Assembly: GCA_024508675.1 (NCBI GenBank)
Contig: JANINQ010000021.1
Span: forward strand, 806,001-870,000
DNA length: 64,000 nt
Reading direction: 5' to 3'
From: Afipia sp.
GTDB taxonomy: Bacteria; Pseudomonadota; Alphaproteobacteria; Rhizobiales; Xanthobacteraceae
Shown: piece by piece, positions 30,877-40,143 of the stretch
Position numbering within the stretch: position 1 is the first letter of the stretch
Layout: every line of letters begins with the position of its first letter
The notes under the pieces: generated by a model
Database searches by the model: none
What the model was told of the DNA's origin: nothing
Seen by the model: only the letters and a program-made list of their open reading frames with translations
Made by a program: the position numbers and the translations under genes

Positions 30877-31862
30877 GCGCTTCCAGCCTTCTTCGGAGTT
30901 TTCTTGTCCTTGAGCAGGTCGTTGCGCGCCTTCGCCGCCTCTTCCGACAGGCGAACGGTCAGCCGGTCCGGCAACCGCATGTCGATGGCGGTGATGTCAC
31001 GCGAGAACAGGCCGATCTCCTTGTCCATCTTGGACAGGGTCGCCAGTGCCTTCGCGACCTCGAATTCCGGCAGCCGGACGTCGATGCCGTCGGCGAGGCG
31101 CAGATTCCAGCGGCGCTCGCCGACAAAAACGATCGCCTTCACCTGGGACTTCACCTGCGGATACTGCGCCAGCAGCCCGAGGAAATCCCTGGCGCGGGTT
31201 TCGGCACCCTTGCCCACCACCAGCGGCAGCGACACGAAGCGGCGCGCCACATAGGGCTCAAGCACCGTGCCGTCGGACGAGATCACGGACACGCGGCCAT
31301 TCTCCTGCCACAGCGCGAACGGCGTGCGCTCGGTAATGTCGATCTGGAGCTGGCCGGGGTAGAGCTTCTGAACGGTGGCATCCGAAATCCACGGCTCGGC
31401 CTTCAGCTTGTCGCGTGCCGCAGCGGCGTCGAGAAACAGCAGCGACGAGCGGCCGTTGACGCCGCCGACAGCGAGAATCTCATCCTGCGTAAGCTGCTTG
31501 CGTCCGGTGATGGCAACGCTGGTGATACGGAAGCCGAGTGCGTTGGCCGCGGCATTGCGCGTATCGCTCAGGGCCTGAAGAACCTCATCGCTGTGACCGC
31601 CCTTCATGACGCCGAGCACCACAGCGCCGATCAGCACCGCAACGGTGGCAGCAAGCCCGAAACCACGCGGACGCCGGCGCTCCAGTTCAGAGATCCAGCG
31701 CGGGTCCTCATGACGGGTGATTGAAGTGACGTTGGCGCGGCGTGCGGACTCCTGCCCGCGGGCGCGCGGGCGCTGGCCCGCAGAAGCGGCCCTGGTCTGC
31801 TGAGGATTAGACTGGGACCTCGTCCGGCTTAGCGACCGAGAGAGGCGTCCTCCACCATCCAT
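30873..31862 (-). CDS. ftsQ: Cell division protein FtsQ
   Basis: A 329-residue bitopic protein of the divisome (DivIB/FtsQ). A long basic, Arg/Ser-rich cytoplasmic tail of about 65 residues precedes a single membrane helix (about 68-86, FGLAATVAVLIGAVVLGVM). A POTRA domain follows (ITSVAITGRKQLTQDEI), then the beta domain. The start lies 34 bases inside the end of ddl, so the two genes overlap out of frame, and ftsQ in turn overlaps ftsA. The long N-terminal tail is a usual alphaproteobacterial trait. Confidence 0.93.
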   Translation of the reverse strand: MDGGGRLSRSLSRTRSQSNPQQTRAASAGQRPRARGQESARRANVTSITRHEDPRWISELERRRPRGFGLAATVAVLIGAVVLGVMKGGHSDEVLQALSDTRNAAANALGFRITSVAITGRKQLTQDEILAVGGVNGRSSLLFLDAAAARDKLKAEPWISDATVQKLYPGQLQIDITERTPFALWQENGRVSVISSDGTVLEPYVARRFVSLPLVVGKGAETRARDFLGLLAQYPQVKSQVKAIVFVGERRWNLRLADGIDVRLPEFEVAKALATLSKMDKEIGLFSRDITAIDMRLPDRLTVRLSEEAAKARNDLLKDKKTPKKAGSA

Positions 31863-32755
31863 TGCACCAACTCGTCAAATGTGACGCCTGCATGCGCTGC
31901 AAGCTCTGGCACAAGTGACGTCTCGGTCATGCCGGGTTGGGTGTTCACCTCGAGGCAGGACAATCCCCCAATACCCTCGATGCGGTCGTCGTAGCGGAAA
32001 TCCGCACGGCTTACGCCCCGGCAGCCAAGCGCAACATGCGCCGCCAGCGTTAACCTTCGGACTTCCTGGTAAACAAAAGGTAAAATAGGTGCGGGCAGGA
32101 TGTGTTTTGATGCGCCCGGAGAATACTTTGCCTCGTAATCGTAGAATTTAATTAAAGGTACGATCTCGATCACCCCGGTCGGCTCACCGTTGATGACCGC
32201 GCAGGTGAGTTCCTTTCCCGCGACGTACTTTTCGACCAGAAGCTGGTCGCCGTGGGGCCAGTCCTCGCGGAACAGTTCCTGCGGCGGGTGGGCATGGGCT
32301 TCGGTGACAATGAAAACCCCCACGCTGGACCCATCCGCCACCGGCTTGATGACATAGGGCGGCGCCATGGCGTGGCCCTTCGCCACCTCGGCACGGGTCA
32401 GCGTCAGCCCTTCGGGCACCGGCACCCCTGCGGTCGCCATCACGGTCTTGGCGAGATCCTTCTGCATCGCCAGCGACGAGGACAGCACGCCCGAATGCGA
32501 ATAGGGAATCCCGAGCGTCTCGAGCACGCCCTGAATGGTGCCGTCCTCGCCCGGGCGGCCGTGCAGCATCACCAGCGCGGCGTCCGGCTTCAACTGGTCG
32601 AGCACCGTTGCAATGTCGCGCTTCACATCGATCCGCGTCACGCGATAGCCCCTGCGCTCCAGCGCATCGGCGCAGGCCTTGCCCGAACGCAACGAGACTT
32701 CCCGTTCGGACGACCATCCGCCCATCAGAACCGCGACATGCTTGAATCGAGTCAT
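31829..32755 (-). CDS. ddl: D-alanine--D-alanine ligase
   Basis: A 308-residue ATP-grasp enzyme producing the D-Ala-D-Ala dipeptide for MurF. VAVLMGGWSSEREVSLRSG is the N-terminal signature, HGRPGEDGTIQGVLE the second conserved block, and the C-terminal EVNTQPGMTETSLVPE carries the metal-binding Asn/Glu. ATG 32755 with GGGAG upstream is preferred over a TTG 12 bases earlier. It is first in the ddl-ftsQ-ftsA-ftsZ run and diverges from the DUF4239 gene over 134 bases, which must hold its promoter. Confidence 0.96.
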   Translation of the reverse strand: MTRFKHVAVLMGGWSSEREVSLRSGKACADALERRGYRVTRIDVKRDIATVLDQLKPDAALVMLHGRPGEDGTIQGVLETLGIPYSHSGVLSSSLAMQKDLAKTVMATAGVPVPEGLTLTRAEVAKGHAMAPPYVIKPVADGSSVGVFIVTEAHAHPPQELFREDWPHGDQLLVEKYVAGKELTCAVINGEPTGVIEIVPLIKFYDYEAKYSPGASKHILPAPILPFVYQEVRRLTLAAHVALGCRGVSRADFRYDDRIEGIGGLSCLEVNTQPGMTETSLVPELAAHAGVTFDELVQWMVEDASLGR

Positions 32756-32889
32756 GACATCTCCCAACAGGCCCTTAACTACGCTGATTTGGGCCGATGA
32801 CCAAGCCGCGGCGAGTCGGATAATGTTGCCGAAAAGAGAATCAGGGCGCGACGGAATTCGGGCCGAACCTCAACAAGAAAGCTGTTTTC

Positions 32890-33663
32890 ATGATCCGCGC
32901 CTGGCTCGATCTGCCGCCCGCCGGCATCTTCGCCGTGCTGGTCGTTCTGTATTTTGGAATGACGCTGCTGCTCGCCGCAGCCACCTTTTGCCGCCCGCTG
33001 AATAAATCCGTGCAGTCGCTGAACGGCGTGGTCGCGCCGTTTTTCAATGGCGTCGCCATCCTGTTTGCGCTGCTGACCGGATTTCTTGCCAACGACATCG
33101 CGGTGCGCGGGCGGCAGGCCTATAGCGCGGTCCACGCCGAAGCAGGCGAATTGCGAAACGTCCACACCCTCAGCGTGGCCTCCGCATCGGACATGCGCAC
33201 CATCCGTGCCGCCCTGAAGACTTATGTGAATTCCGTCGTCACCGAAGAATGGCCGGCGATGGACGAGATGCGATCGTCACCCGCCACCGCCGCGGCCTAC
33301 GACAACCTGCTGCACGAAGTGAGCATGCCTTCGATTGCGAAAGACTCGGGGCAAGCCGTGCATTCGGCGCTGCTGACGGCCACGGTGCGCGCGGGCACAG
33401 CGCGCAACGACCGTCTCGCGCTTTCGGGAGATCACACCAACGACCTGAAATGGCTGGTGGTGATCGTCCTCGGGCTATTAACGCAGGTGGGAATTGCCTT
33501 GGCTCATCTGGAAAAGCCTCGCGCGTTCCTGGCCTCGCTCTCGGTGTTCGCCAGCGCCGCCATTGTCGCGCTCGGAATTATCGCGCTGCAGGAATACCCG
33601 TTCGACGGCACCTTCCAGATTTCACCGGAGCCGATCAAGGCGCTTCAGGCGTTGAGTGACTAG
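32890..33663 (+). CDS. DUF4239-like (bestrophin-related) membrane protein
   Basis: A 257-residue protein with two N-terminal membrane segments (about 14-34 and 48-66) and two C-terminal ones (about 184-203 and 214-232). They flank a soluble helical middle with [20 protein letters not shown]-type sequence. This layout and the [16 protein letters not shown] stretch fit DUF4239, a bacterial family related to bestrophin channels. It faces opposite to the surrounding dcw genes, and its stop overlaps the murB stop on the other strand by 4 bases (CTAG). Function in cell-wall synthesis is not implied. Confidence 0.72.
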   Translation: MIRAWLDLPPAGIFAVLVVLYFGMTLLLAAATFCRPLNKSVQSLNGVVAPFFNGVAILFALLTGFLANDIAVRGRQAYSAVHAEAGELRNVHTLSVASASDMRTIRAALKTYVNSVVTEEWPAMDEMRSSPATAAAYDNLLHEVSMPSIAKDSGQAVHSALLTATVRAGTARNDRLALSGDHTNDLKWLVVIVLGLLTQVGIALAHLEKPRAFLASLSVFASAAIVALGIIALQEYPFDGTFQISPEPIKALQALSD

Positions 33664-34580
33664 CGCTCGACGCCGATCCGCTTGATCTCCCAGTGCAGAT
33701 CGATGCCGGAATTTTCCTTCACCCGCGCGCGCACGGTTTCGCCGAGCGTTTCGATGTCATGGCCGGTGGCATCGCCGGTGTTGATGAGGAAATTGCAGTG
33801 CATCTCCGACACCTGTGCGCCGCCAACGCGGAAGCCGCGCATGCCAGCGGCATCGACCAGCTTCCAGGCGCTGTGACCCGGCGGATTCTTGAAGGTCGAG
33901 CCGCCGGTCTTCTCGCGGATCGGCTGCGCGGTCTCGCGGTGGGTCTGCACCTCCAGCATCCGCGCGCGGATCATCTCGGGCTCGGTGATCCTTCCGCGAT
34001 AGAGCGCGGAGGTGAAGATCACCGACGTATCCACGCCTGAATTGCGATAAACAAATTTCATATCGGCGTTGGAGAAGGTGACGCGCTCGCCCGCGCGCGT
34101 GACACCCCTCGCCTCGACCAGCACATCCCTGGTCTCACCGCCGTTGGCGCCTGCATTCATGCGTAGCGCCCCGCCGATCGAACCGGGAATCCCGAAGTAG
34201 AATTCCAGCCCGCCGATATTGGCTGCGGCCGCTGCTTCCGCGACGCGCTTGTCAAGCGCAGCCGTTCCCGCGCGCACCGTATCGTCTTCGGCTTTCACTT
34301 CGCCAAACCCGCGCGGCGACAGGCGGATCACAACACCGCTGACGCCGCCATCGCGCACGATCAAGTTCGATCCGACGCCGACCGTATAAACCGGAATCTC
34401 CTGCGGCAGTTTTGAGAGAAAATAAGCCAGATCGTCTTCATCCGCAGGCGTGAACAGGATCTGCGCCGGCCCGCCGACACGAAACCACGTCAGCGGTGCG
34501 AGGGATTCATTCGCCAGCAGCCGCCCGCGCAAATCCGGCATCGCGGATTTCAGATCAGCGCTGATGTCTGGGAAACTCAT
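33660..34580 (-). CDS. murB: UDP-N-acetylenolpyruvoylglucosamine reductase
   Basis: A 306-residue flavoenzyme that makes UDP-MurNAc. The FAD-binding part starts with [15 protein letters not shown] and contains [15 protein letters not shown]. The middle [21 protein letters not shown] and the C-terminal [14 protein letters not shown] (catalytic Ser) are typical of the type IIa group. ATG 34580 overlaps the stop of the amidotransferase gene (ATGA), so the two are coupled. The longer upstream reading adds unrelated basic sequence and is not used. Confidence 0.96.
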   Translation of the reverse strand: MSFPDISADLKSAMPDLRGRLLANESLAPLTWFRVGGPAQILFTPADEDDLAYFLSKLPQEIPVYTVGVGSNLIVRDGGVSGVVIRLSPRGFGEVKAEDDTVRAGTAALDKRVAEAAAAANIGGLEFYFGIPGSIGGALRMNAGANGGETRDVLVEARGVTRAGERVTFSNADMKFVYRNSGVDTSVIFTSALYRGRITEPEMIRARMLEVQTHRETAQPIREKTGGSTFKNPPGHSAWKLVDAAGMRGFRVGGAQVSEMHCNFLINTGDATGHDIETLGETVRARVKENSGIDLHWEIKRIGVER

Positions 34581-35275
34581 GGCAACACACCTGCAAGCCA
34601 GTTGTCGAGTACGCGGCGGCCCGCGGCGGCAGTCGCATCGCCGCTCCGCACAGCCTGCGCGCGAAGCGACGATGGCGATATTCCTGCCTTTGATAATTCG
34701 GCGGTATGGCCGATCAGCCAGCTTTCCAGCATCTGCGGCTTGGTCTCGATATGAAATTGCAGACCCAGCACATGCGCGCCGATGGAAAACGCCTGTGTCG
34801 GACAAACTTGTGTTGAAGCGAGCCGCTCGGCACCGGCAGGCAGATCGAGATTGTCGCCGTGCCAGTGTAGCACATCGACGCCATCGAACGGCGCGAGGAC
34901 GGAGCGCTTGCCTGCGTCGGTCAGTTCAATCGGCGCATAGCCGATCTCCTTGGCCGGACCGGGCGCGACGCGCGCGCCGAGCGCAGCAGCGATCATCTGC
35001 GCACCAAGGCAGATACCGATGGTCGGGCGGTTCGCATCAAGCCGCGCGCGCAAAAAAGCAATCTCATCGACAAGAAACGGATATTCGCCGGTCTCATAAA
35101 CGCCGATCGGTCCGCCAAGCACGACAAGAAGATCGGCGCTGACAATCGCGGCACGGTCCAGCGGCTGAATGCCGACATCCACATAAGAGAGATCGACGCT
35201 ACGCTCGGCAAGAAGATCACCGAGCAGACCGGCATCCTCGAACGCCAGATGACGCAGGGCGATGCAACGCGTCAT
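34577..35275 (-). CDS. Class I glutamine amidotransferase within the mur operon
   Basis: A 232-residue triad amidotransferase. GICLGAQ gives nucleophile Cys89, and QFHIET gives His175 and Glu177, completing the triad. The oxyanion-strand motif [11 protein letters not shown] lies at 51-61. It resembles the free-standing GMP-synthase-like GATase group rather than GuaA itself, having no synthetase domain. Its start lies 4 bases past the murC stop and its stop overlaps the murB start. This tight coupling suggests an ammonia-supplying or nitrogen-handling role tied to wall precursors. The GatD subunit that partners MurT in Gram-positives is a known analogue, but no MurT homologue is seen here. Confidence 0.85.
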   Translation of the reverse strand: MTRCIALRHLAFEDAGLLGDLLAERSVDLSYVDVGIQPLDRAAIVSADLLVVLGGPIGVYETGEYPFLVDEIAFLRARLDANRPTIGICLGAQMIAAALGARVAPGPAKEIGYAPIELTDAGKRSVLAPFDGVDVLHWHGDNLDLPAGAERLASTQVCPTQAFSIGAHVLGLQFHIETKPQMLESWLIGHTAELSKAGISPSSLRAQAVRSGDATAAAGRRVLDNWLAGVLP

Positions 35276-35279
35276 GCGG

Positions 35280-36683
35280 CTATCCCAGCGCCTTCAGTTC
35301 GCCCGGCAAGGCATAGGCCCACTGCGTGATGTTGCCCGCTCCGAGGCAGACCACAAAGTCATCCTTCCTGGCGATGTTGCGCACCAGCGGCGCGAGACTG
35401 TCGGCGCCATCCAGCGGGATCACCTCGCGGTGTCCGTGGGCGCGAAGACCCTGCACGAAGGAATCGCGATCGATCCCCGGAATCGGATCTTCGCCGGCCG
35501 CATAGATATCGGCGACGATCACCGTGTCCGCATCGTTGAAGCAGGTGCAGAACTCTTCAAACAATGATTGCAGGCGCGTGTAGCGATGCGGCTGCACCAC
35601 GGCGATGACCTTGCCTTTGGTCGAGTCGCGCGCGGCCTTGAGTACAGCGGCGATCTCCACCGGGTGATGGCCGTAGTCATCGATGATGGTGACGCCGTTC
35701 CATTCGCCGGTGCGCGTGAAGCGGCGCTTCACGCCGCCGAATCCGGCCAACGCCTTGCGGATCACCTCGTCCGAAATCCCGATCTCGTGCGCGACGGCAA
35801 TCGCCGCCGTAGCATTGAGCGCGTTGTGACGGCCCGGCATCGGCAGCACGAGGTCCGAAATCTGATGGGCGGCGTCGGTCTTGCGGTGGCGGAATTCGAC
35901 CTTGAACTTTGACCCGCCGCTGAACGGCACGAGATCAACGAGGCGTGCGTCGGCCTGCGGGTTCTCGCCGTAAGTAATGATGCGGCGGTCCTCGATCTTG
36001 CCGACCAGCGCTTGCACCACCGGATGATCGATGCACATGACCGCGAAACCGTAGAACGGCACACCCTCGACAAAGGCCTTGAACGCATCCTGCACGGCAT
36101 CGAACGTCTTGAAGTGATCGAGATGTTCGGGATCGACATTGGTGACGATGGCGACGTCGACCGGCAACTTGAGGAACGTGCCGTCGCTCTCGTCGGCCTC
36201 CACCACCATCCATTCACCCGCGCCAAGCCGCGCGTTGGTGCCGTAAGCATTGATGATGCCGCCGTTGATCACGGTCGGATCGAGTGCCCCTGCATCGAGC
36301 AGGGTCGCAACCATCGATGTCGTCGTGGTCTTGCCGTGGGTGCCCGCGATGGCAATGCAGCTTTTCAGCCGCATCAATTCGGCCAGCATTTCCGCACGGC
36401 GCACCACCGGAATGCGCAAACCGCGCGCAGCAACGAGTTCAGGATTGTCACGCTTGATGGCGGTGGAGACCACCATCACATCCGCGCCATTCACATTCTC
36501 GGCCTTGTGGCCGATGCTGATCTTGATGCCCTTGTCGCGCAGCCGGGTGACGTTGGCGTTCTCGGAAGCGTCCGAGCCCTGCACGGTGTAACCAAGATTG
36601 CACAGCACTTCGGCGATGCCGCTCATGCCGATGCCGCCGATTCCGACGAAGTGAATGGGTCCGATCTCGCGCGGCAGTCTCAT
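35280..36683 (-). CDS. murC: UDP-N-acetylmuramate--L-alanine ligase
   Basis: A 467-residue Mur ligase that adds the first residue of the stem peptide. [17 protein letters not shown] (about 11-27) is the UDP-binding motif. [12 protein letters not shown] (about 113-124) is the ATP P-loop, and [10 protein letters not shown] is the conserved C-terminal block. It heads a three-gene run, murC-amidotransferase-murB. Upstream are 138 bases and an MFS gene in the same direction. Confidence 0.97.
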   Translation of the reverse strand: MRLPREIGPIHFVGIGGIGMSGIAEVLCNLGYTVQGSDASENANVTRLRDKGIKISIGHKAENVNGADVMVVSTAIKRDNPELVAARGLRIPVVRRAEMLAELMRLKSCIAIAGTHGKTTTTSMVATLLDAGALDPTVINGGIINAYGTNARLGAGEWMVVEADESDGTFLKLPVDVAIVTNVDPEHLDHFKTFDAVQDAFKAFVEGVPFYGFAVMCIDHPVVQALVGKIEDRRIITYGENPQADARLVDLVPFSGGSKFKVEFRHRKTDAAHQISDLVLPMPGRHNALNATAAIAVAHEIGISDEVIRKALAGFGGVKRRFTRTGEWNGVTIIDDYGHHPVEIAAVLKAARDSTKGKVIAVVQPHRYTRLQSLFEEFCTCFNDADTVIVADIYAAGEDPIPGIDRDSFVQGLRAHGHREVIPLDGADSLAPLVRNIARKDDFVVCLGAGNITQWAYALPGELKALG

Positions 36684-36821
36684 ACATGTCTTCCAGTCAT
36701 GGGGGATGCCGTCTCGGCATCCATGCGTCCTTCAAACAGACGAAGCCGACCGGGACAAGCCCGGCCGGCTCGGAAAAATACACGATTCTTTTCAGATCGG
36801 GCCGGAAAGGCCCAACTCAGC

Positions 36822-38012
36822 CTACTCGGCGGCTTCCCGGCACACGGTCCCGGGAACCGGCTTCGCGCGCCTCTCAAGCCGGTAGCTCACTATCGCCAGC
36901 ACCATACCTGCCAACGGCACCAGCGCGGCGATCCATGGCACTGATTCCAGTCCCGGCCCGCGCGCGATCACGATACCGCCCAACCACGCACCGATGGCAT
37001 TGCCGAGGTTGAACGCGGCGATGTTGAAGCTCGAGGCCAGCGATTGACCCGCACCATGGGCCTTTTCGAGAACCCACATCTGCAGCGGCGGTGCAGTCGC
37101 AAAGGCGGCGACGCCGAACAGCGCGGCGAAGACAACCATCGCGGCCTTATCGTGAACCGCGAACGTCATCAGGGCGAGTACCATGGCCAGCGCGAACAGG
37201 CTGCCGAACACCGTCGGCATCAGATGCTTGTCCGCGAACCGCCCGCCGAGCAAATTTCCGATCAGCAAGCCGATGCCAACCACCAGCAGGATCGGCGACA
37301 CGGCAGCATCGGAGAAGCCGGTGACCTTCGTCAGCAAGGGGGCAAGATAGGTGAAGACGGCGAACACGCCGACCCATCCGAGAACGGTGGTGAGCAAACC
37401 CGCAAGCACGGGACCGCGCTTGAGAACCGCAAGGTCTTCCCGGAGATTGAAGGTTTCGGGCGCGTCCTTACTTGCGGGCACAAGCAGCGCGATGATCGCG
37501 AAAGCGACCACGCCCACCAGCGTCACGGCCCAGAAGGTCGCGCGCCAGCCGAAGTGCTGGCCGAGCCATGTCCCGAACGGCACGCCAAGGATGGTCGCCA
37601 CCGTCAGGCCGGTGAACATGATCGCAATCGCCGATGCCTTCTTGTCGGATGCGACCAGCGAGGTCGCAACCACCGAGCCCACACCGAAGAACGTGCCGTG
37701 TGCGAAGGCGGTGAGCACGCGCGCCGCCATCAGAGTCCAGTAATTCGGCGCGAGCGCGCAAGCGAGATTGCCGATGGTGAAGACGGCCATCAGCACCAGC
37801 AGCGCGGTCTTTCGCGGCCACCGCGCGGTGGCGATGGTCATGATCGGCGCGCCGACCACGACGCCGAGGGCATAACCGGAAATCAGCAGGCCCGCAGCGG
37901 GGATCGAGACGCCGAGATCGGCGCCGACCTCGATCAGCAGGCCCATGATGACGAATTCAGTGACGCCGATTCCGAAGGCGCCGGCGGTGAGCGCATAGAG
38001 TGCGAGTGGCAT
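36822..38012 (-). CDS. MFS transporter, DHA1 family (AraJ/YdhP-like)
   Basis: A 396-residue protein with twelve predicted membrane helices. MPLALYALTAGAFGIGVTEF is the characteristic start of the YdhP/AraJ/PbuE subgroup. FMARW-type motif A appears as TARWPRKTAL, and LTAFAHGTFFGVGSVVA lies in helix 4. It lies between murG and murC in the dcw series, same strand, and diverges from the LysR gene, a normal arrangement for a LysR-controlled exporter. The substrate is unknown. Confidence 0.85.
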   Translation of the reverse strand: MPLALYALTAGAFGIGVTEFVIMGLLIEVGADLGVSIPAAGLLISGYALGVVVGAPIMTIATARWPRKTALLVLMAVFTIGNLACALAPNYWTLMAARVLTAFAHGTFFGVGSVVATSLVASDKKASAIAIMFTGLTVATILGVPFGTWLGQHFGWRATFWAVTLVGVVAFAIIALLVPASKDAPETFNLREDLAVLKRGPVLAGLLTTVLGWVGVFAVFTYLAPLLTKVTGFSDAAVSPILLVVGIGLLIGNLLGGRFADKHLMPTVFGSLFALAMVLALMTFAVHDKAAMVVFAALFGVAAFATAPPLQMWVLEKAHGAGQSLASSFNIAAFNLGNAIGAWLGGIVIARGPGLESVPWIAALVPLAGMVLAIVSYRLERRAKPVPGTVCREAAE

Positions 38013-38125
38013 GGAGCAGTCCTCAGGCGAATCCGGCCAATACCGGGATTTCCCGGAGACGTGGACGCAAAGCCATTCGTGAACTAGACTGATATAAGTA
38101 ATAATATTTGTGAAATGAAGTCACA

Positions 38126-39031
38126 ATGTCCCGACAGGACGTCAATCGCTCTGGTGAGATGGAGGTGTTCGCCCGCGTGGTCGAACTCGGCGGGTTTTCC
38201 GCCGCGGCCCGTGCCCTTCGCATGAGTCCCTCGGCGGTGAGCAAGCTGGTGGCCCGCCTCGAAGCCCGGCTCGGGGTGCGCCTCATCAACCGCTCCACCC
38301 GCAAGCTGCAACTGACGCCGGAAGGCTCGGCCTATTACGACCGCAGCATCCGCATCCTTGACGATATCAACACGGCGGAACGCGAAGCTACGATCGGCGC
38401 CATGCCGCGCGGAAGGGTGCGCGTCAACACCAGCGTGCCGTTCGGGCTGCACTGGCTGCTGCCGCTGTTGCCCGGTTTCTTCAGGCTGCATCCGGGCATC
38501 AGCGTCGACGTCTCGCTCACCGATACGGTTGTCGATCTGATGGAGGAACGCGCAGACATCGCGATCCGCGTCGGCCCGCTGCGCGAGTCGCGCCTGCTCG
38601 CGCGGAAACTGGGCGAGAGCCGCATGGTGGTGGTTGCGGCACCTGCTTACTTGAAAGAACACGGCACGCCGCAAACGCCAACCGACCTCACCAAACACAA
38701 CATGCTCGGCTTCTGTTTTTCAAAACAGATCGACGGCTGGCCATTTCGCGACGGCAACGGTGGAACGATTTCGGTCTCGCCTGTCGGCAATGCGCTCGTC
38801 TCCGACGGCGAGGCGATGCAGAAGCTGGCTGCAGCCGGTGCCGGTCTTGCGCGACTGGCGCGCTTTCATGTCAATGCGGACATCAAGGCCGGGCGGCTGA
38901 TCGCGGTGCTGGAAGACTTTAATCCGGGCGATCTTGAACCGGTCCACGCGGTGTTCCTCGGCCACGGCGGACACCTGCCCGCACGCGTTCGCGCGTTTCT
39001 GGATTATCTGGTCGAGAACGTCCGGCTCTAG
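38126..39031 (+). CDS. LysR-family transcriptional regulator
   Basis: A 301-residue regulator. The N-terminal winged HTH spans about 10-68 (FARVVELGGFSAAARALRMSPSAVSKLVARLEARLG), and the effector domain starts about residue 95 (RGRVRVNTSVPFG). It belongs to the CrgA/PtxR-type branch typically found beside transporter genes. The 113-base AT-rich gap to the divergent MFS gene is the likely control region. Its stop overlaps the murG stop on the opposite strand by 4 bases (CTAG). Confidence 0.9.
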   Translation: MSRQDVNRSGEMEVFARVVELGGFSAAARALRMSPSAVSKLVARLEARLGVRLINRSTRKLQLTPEGSAYYDRSIRILDDINTAEREATIGAMPRGRVRVNTSVPFGLHWLLPLLPGFFRLHPGISVDVSLTDTVVDLMEERADIAIRVGPLRESRLLARKLGESRMVVVAAPAYLKEHGTPQTPTDLTKHNMLGFCFSKQIDGWPFRDGNGGTISVSPVGNALVSDGEAMQKLAAAGAGLARLARFHVNADIKAGRLIAVLEDFNPGDLEPVHAVFLGHGGHLPARVRAFLDYLVENVRL

Positions 39032-40128
39032 ATTCCCGCGACCTTCATCAGCAGGTCTGCGAGCCGCTCGGCGGCATCAAGCCTACCGACCGTCCGCGCG
39101 CTTGCGGCCATCGCCGTCAACCGTGCCGGATCGGCAGCGAGCGCGGAGATCTCCGATGCGAGGCGGTCGGGTGTGAACTCTGATTGCGGAATCCGGATCG
39201 CACCGCCCGCCTTTTCCAGCACACCTGCGTTGGCATGCTGATCCTGATCGATCGCGCCGGGCAACGGCACGAGGATCGAGGGACGTCCGATTGCGCCGAG
39301 TTCGGCAACGGTGCCTGCTCCCGAACGCGACACCACAAGATGCGTCGCGGCAAAGCGTGCGGGCAGATCGGCGAAGAACGGCGCAAGCTCCGCCTCGATC
39401 TTGAGCCGGTCATAAACCGCGCGCACGCGCGGCATGTCTTCCTCGCGCACCTGCTGAACAAGGCTGAGCCTTCGCCATAACGCAGGCTCCAGCCGCTCGA
39501 TGGCAGGCGGCACGATGTCAGCCATCACCCGCGCACCCTGGCTGCCGCCCACCACCAGCAGCCGCAACGGATCGTCAGCAACCGGAGCAACATACGGCAC
39601 AGCAGCAGCGGCCAGGATCGCCGGACGCATTGGCGTGCCGGTAACGGTCGTCTTGTCTGCGAGCGACGGATCGCGGTCGAGCACACCTGGCAGCGATGTC
39701 GCAATCGCACTCACGCGGGTCGAGAGCAGCCGGTTGGCGCGGCCCAGCACGGCGTTGGAATCGTGAATGACGGTCGGAATCCCGAGCAGCCTTGCCGCGA
39801 TCAGGGGCGGCAATGTCGGATAGCCACCAAAGCCGACCACGGCTTTCGGCTTGCGGAACATCAGCAGAGCTAGCGCTTTCGCACCACCAGTCGCGAGCAT
39901 CACACCTGTACGAGCCAGCGCCCACGGCGTGCGTCCGCGCACCGTTTCGCTCGGCACAACATCCATCATGTCGCGCGTGAACATTCCGCCATAGCGCAAC
40001 GCGCGGGAATCCGTCATCAGCCGCACATCGGCGCCGCGCTTTATCAGCGCAACGCCGAGCGCCTCGGCGGGAAACAGGTGACCACCTGTTCCGCCCGCTG
40101 CCAGCATGATGAGGGGTTTGTCGGACAT
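39028..40128 (-). CDS. murG: Undecaprenyl-PP-MurNAc-pentapeptide GlcNAc transferase
   Basis: A 366-residue GT28 glycosyltransferase converting lipid I to lipid II at the inner face of the membrane. LAAGGTGGHLFPAEALG (about 8-24) is the first Gly-rich loop, VVGFGGYPTLPPLIAAR and VIHDSNAVLGRANR are the second conserved blocks, and VSRSGAGTVAELGAIGRPSILVPLPG is the C-terminal UDP-sugar site. Upstream, ftsW ends 15 bases before its start. Confidence 0.97.
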   Translation of the reverse strand: MSDKPLIMLAAGGTGGHLFPAEALGVALIKRGADVRLMTDSRALRYGGMFTRDMMDVVPSETVRGRTPWALARTGVMLATGGAKALALLMFRKPKAVVGFGGYPTLPPLIAARLLGIPTVIHDSNAVLGRANRLLSTRVSAIATSLPGVLDRDPSLADKTTVTGTPMRPAILAAAAVPYVAPVADDPLRLLVVGGSQGARVMADIVPPAIERLEPALWRRLSLVQQVREEDMPRVRAVYDRLKIEAELAPFFADLPARFAATHLVVSRSGAGTVAELGAIGRPSILVPLPGAIDQDQHANAGVLEKAGGAIRIPQSEFTPDRLASEISALAADPARLTAMAASARTVGRLDAAERLADLLMKVAGI

Positions 40129-40143
40129 CGCGCTCCCTGCGGG

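Noticed and set aside
36745-36769. Hairpin GCCGACCGGG/CCCGGCCGGC between the MFS gene and murC
   Set aside because: The stem is decent, but there is no T tract on the relevant strand, so calling it a terminator is not supported.
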